Assembly (NCBI GenBank): GCA_030613025.1
Contig: JAUWMT010000013.1
Coordinates: 1-59,794 of the forward strand
DNA: 59,794 nt
DNA from: Candidatus Cloacimonadota bacterium
Lineage (GTDB): Bacteria; Cloacimonadota; Cloacimonadia; JGIOTU-2
Reading direction: 5' to 3'
The position numbers were made by a program, and so were the translations under genes. This document shows, piece by piece, positions 57,747-59,794 of the stretch. The notes beneath the pieces were generated by a model. That model saw nothing but the letters and a program-made list of their open reading frames with translations, was not told the origin of the DNA and did not search any database. Numbering within the stretch: the first letter of the stretch is position 1; each line of letters begins with the position of its first letter.

Positions 57747-59459
57747 CTATTTAATTTTTATCATTTTCCCAATTATATTTTTATCTTTGATAGTACATTT
57801 GTAGAAATAGATTCCCTGCGCAACGTTACACCCATCTTCATCTTTTCCATCCCAAACTACTTCATTAATTTTTAATTTTAAATTTTGAATTTTGAATTGC
57901 TTTACCAGTTGTCCCTTAATATTATAAATTCTAATTTGAGCTAATTCTATTGAGCTCATGGTTTTATTGTATGAAATTGTGGTTGAATTACTGAAAGGAT
58001 TTGGATGAGTGCTTAATAAGTATATAGATTCTTCATATTCATCATCTACAGAATATCCAGTTACAGTTAATGTTACTGGAATCTGAATAGTCCCGATATC
58101 AGGATAAGATTCGAATATTAAATCACATGTATGTACTTGGTTCACAGAATCATCGGTCGCGTCAAAGGTAACATAAATATCTTCGATATCTTCTGAAGGT
58201 ACAATTCCCTGTGAATCACTAAGTGCAATCCATGTTGTGTCATCTGAAGGAGAAAAGTTTTGAAAAGATGCACTCCACTCTAAAGCACCAGTACCGGTAT
58301 TTTCTATTGAAATCATAGTTGAATCTATTGCTCCAATTTGAATTGAATCATTAATTTCCGAAGGTGAGATACTCATAGTTGGAACACCAAGATAGACTGT
58401 AAAGTATGAAGTGCTATCATGCTGAATTTTTACATCCTCTAAATATACAGAAGAATAACCGGGTGCATAGAATTTAAGATCATAATGTCCTCGAAGCATT
58501 GGTTCAATATAATAGCTTCCATCACTGCTTGTTAAAACATTATAATATTTACTATAAGGATATTTTTGCTCAGCACTCACACGTGCTTCTTGAATAGGTT
58601 CTCCGTTATCATCAAAAACATATCCTTCTAATTTCCCAAATCCCGGATATATTCCAAAAAGTATATCATAAATATACCAATAATTATAATTGAATGTTGT
58701 ACCGCCATAGCTTCTAAACTTTAAACTCACGGTTTGATCGTTGAACTGTTCCATTTCATCAAATTCAAAATAACTTCCACCTGACACTCCCCAATCATCA
58801 TGCTCATCGAGATCCCATTGAAATATCATTGTCTCTTCATCGTCATGCATAATCCAAATCTCCATCATCTCGGCAGTATCAGCAATATAATCATCAATAT
58901 ACATGTTAAATATTATTTTATCATAAAACCAATTTCCTGAACCAAACTCAGGTGAAAATAACGCCATGTCATAATTTAATACTATTGGAGACCAATATAG
59001 ATATGCACACCCAGGTGACCACCCCCAATTTCCATCTGGTGGTACTTGATGCCATCCTGAACTATTCCAGTCAATATAAAACAATTCATGATACCAACCA
59101 GAAGGGATATTTGCATAAGATGAATCTGTCATTGAAGGGGCTGATTCACCTTCTTCATATAATGCTGTAGCATAGTAAGTGTAATATTCTAGTCGATTAA
59201 CCATGAAATCGAAATAAGGCATTATAGGAATATTTTCAAAAAAAGACAATTTTCCTATATCGAACCTATAAAGATAATAACCTAATAATGTGTTACTACT
59301 GGAATCGGGTTCCTCCCATGTAAGTTCAACACCGTACTGTCCTATGTCTGCATGAAAGTTATTTGGCGCTGGTAAATCCCTGTTTGTGTCGTACCCATAC
59401 ACATTTGCTGCGATAAACACAACAGCAAACAATACTAAAACATATTTCTTACTACTCAT
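57747..59459 (-). CDS. Secreted Fn3/carboxypeptidase-regulatory-domain protein with T9SS sorting domain
   Basis: 570 residues, signal peptide 1-22. Domains in order: Fn3 (about 30-110, VELTWEEPDSSSNTLLGYYL), a jelly-roll-like middle, a carboxypeptidase-regulatory-like domain (GYVFDDNGEPIQEARVSAEQ, about 275-355), an Ig-like/HYDIN-type domain (ENTGTGALEWSASF, about 395-480), and a sorting domain with THPNPFSNSTTISY, YNIKGQLVKQF, IYFYKCTI. First gene of the five-gene operon. Confidence 0.85.
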   Translation of the reverse strand: MSSKKYVLVLFAVVFIAANVYGYDTNRDLPAPNNFHADIGQYGVELTWEEPDSSSNTLLGYYLYRFDIGKLSFFENIPIMPYFDFMVNRLEYYTYYATALYEEGESAPSMTDSSYANIPSGWYHELFYIDWNSSGWHQVPPDGNWGWSPGCAYLYWSPIVLNYDMALFSPEFGSGNWFYDKIIFNMYIDDYIADTAEMMEIWIMHDDEETMIFQWDLDEHDDWGVSGGSYFEFDEMEQFNDQTVSLKFRSYGGTTFNYNYWYIYDILFGIYPGFGKLEGYVFDDNGEPIQEARVSAEQKYPYSKYYNVLTSSDGSYYIEPMLRGHYDLKFYAPGYSSVYLEDVKIQHDSTSYFTVYLGVPTMSISPSEINDSIQIGAIDSTMISIENTGTGALEWSASFQNFSPSDDTTWIALSDSQGIVPSEDIEDIYVTFDATDDSVNQVHTCDLIFESYPDIGTIQIPVTLTVTGYSVDDEYEESIYLLSTHPNPFSNSTTISYNKTMSSIELAQIRIYNIKGQLVKQFKIQNLKLKINEVVWDGKDEDGCNVAQGIYFYKCTIKDKNIIGKMIKIK

Positions 59460-59487
59460 TTCACGCCCCCGTGATGTGTTAAGTATT

Positions 59488-59516
59488 TAAGTACTTTTCT
59501 AAGAAATATCTGTCAA
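59488..59516 (-). promoter_or_regulatory. Putative promoter of the T9SS operon
   Basis: On the minus strand TTGACA, 17 bases, TACTTA, about 30 bases before the ATG, with a palindromic AAGTATTTAAGTACTT overlapping the -10 side. Confidence 0.4.
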
Positions 59517-59570
59517 GAAGTTATGCAATTTTCTTTAAGTTGGATAAATAGAAATTAAGTAAAGACAGTA

Positions 59571-59720
59571 TTTCATCCTGTGAAATAAATTGAAGATTTA
59601 GCTTTGCTATTTCACAGGGTTAATATTGAATGATGATTAACGATTTGAGATTTGAGAAGATGGCAAAATCTGCAATCTGCAATCAAAAATCTTCAATCGA
59701 TGTTCGGTGTTCTTAAAAAA
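59571..59720 (+). repeat. Dispersed about 130 bp repeat, copy 2
   Basis: Inverse-oriented partner of 3281-3411; it has an extra CAATCTGC-type duplication near 59670. The rest of 59460-59794 holds no gene. Confidence 0.75.
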
Positions 59721-59794
59721 ATTATATAAAAATTGAATGTCGAATGATAATGAAAGAGAGGAGAGTTTCGAAAATGGAAAAAAATAAGATCTCC

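Overview
The window reads as an AT-rich chromosomal segment of a Gram-negative, fermentative member of the Fibrobacterota-Chlorobiota-Bacteroidota (FCB) side of the tree, most likely Cloacimonadota (Candidatus Cloacimonetes/WWE1). This is inferred from gene content, not from a 16S gene. The evidence is: many secreted proteins ending in a type IX secretion (T9SS) sorting domain with the 'YPNPF...' and 'YNIKGQLV' signatures, a gingipain/PorU-like C25 peptidase, a complete Kdo8N (8-amino-Kdo) lipid A-core route, tryptophanase, and a MutL/GlmL-type reactivase. Almost everything except 26.1-32.8 kb and groES is on the minus strand.

Layout. 0.1-3.1 kb: Nif3-like protein, FolE2 and ApbE. 3.4-9.0 kb: a four-gene membrane cluster of unknown function headed by a DUF6754-type protein and preceded by LeuD. 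9.1-13.6 kb: an envelope M23 lipoprotein, an aconitase-family large subunit (LeuC-like) and tryptophanase. 13.8-22.9 kb: O-antigen ligase/TPR protein, a large T9SS cargo protein and the C25 peptidase. 22.9-25.8 kb: rpsT, NfeD-like protein, a two-TM protein, pgsA and nadK. 26.1-32.8 kb (plus strand): four tRNAs (Ser, Ser, Gln, Gln), two sugar ABC permeases, a long GlmL-like protein, acylphosphatase and a LysM-M23 peptidase. 32.8-40.1 kb: an accessory island with a RhuM remnant, a type III restriction-modification system with a pore-like membrane protein between mod and res, and a Clp-fold serine protease/small-protein pair bounded by inverted repeats. 40.5-43.1 kb: a histidine kinase, a seven-TM protein and a small secreted protein with a duplicated motif, a plausible peptide-signalling operon. 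44.1-47.2 kb: kdsB, kdnB, kdnA. 47.2-51.2 kb: structured intergenic DNA, orphan groES, a MITE-like element, dprA, a REP-associated transposase and obg. 51.4-59.5 kb: a tightly packed operon of five T9SS surface/secreted proteins.

Intergenic DNA is unusually rich in dispersed repeats: two copies of a roughly 130 bp repeat near opposite ends of the window, a leader-like repeat that appears to supply the folE2 start codon, a family of 'GTCTGGGCGTA' palindromes, and a second copy of part of an M23 gene between two of those palindromes. The strongest candidates for undescribed biology are the peptide/7TM/kinase operon, the channel-like protein inside the type III R-M operon, the inverted-repeat-bounded protease cassette, and the four-gene DUF6754 membrane cluster.
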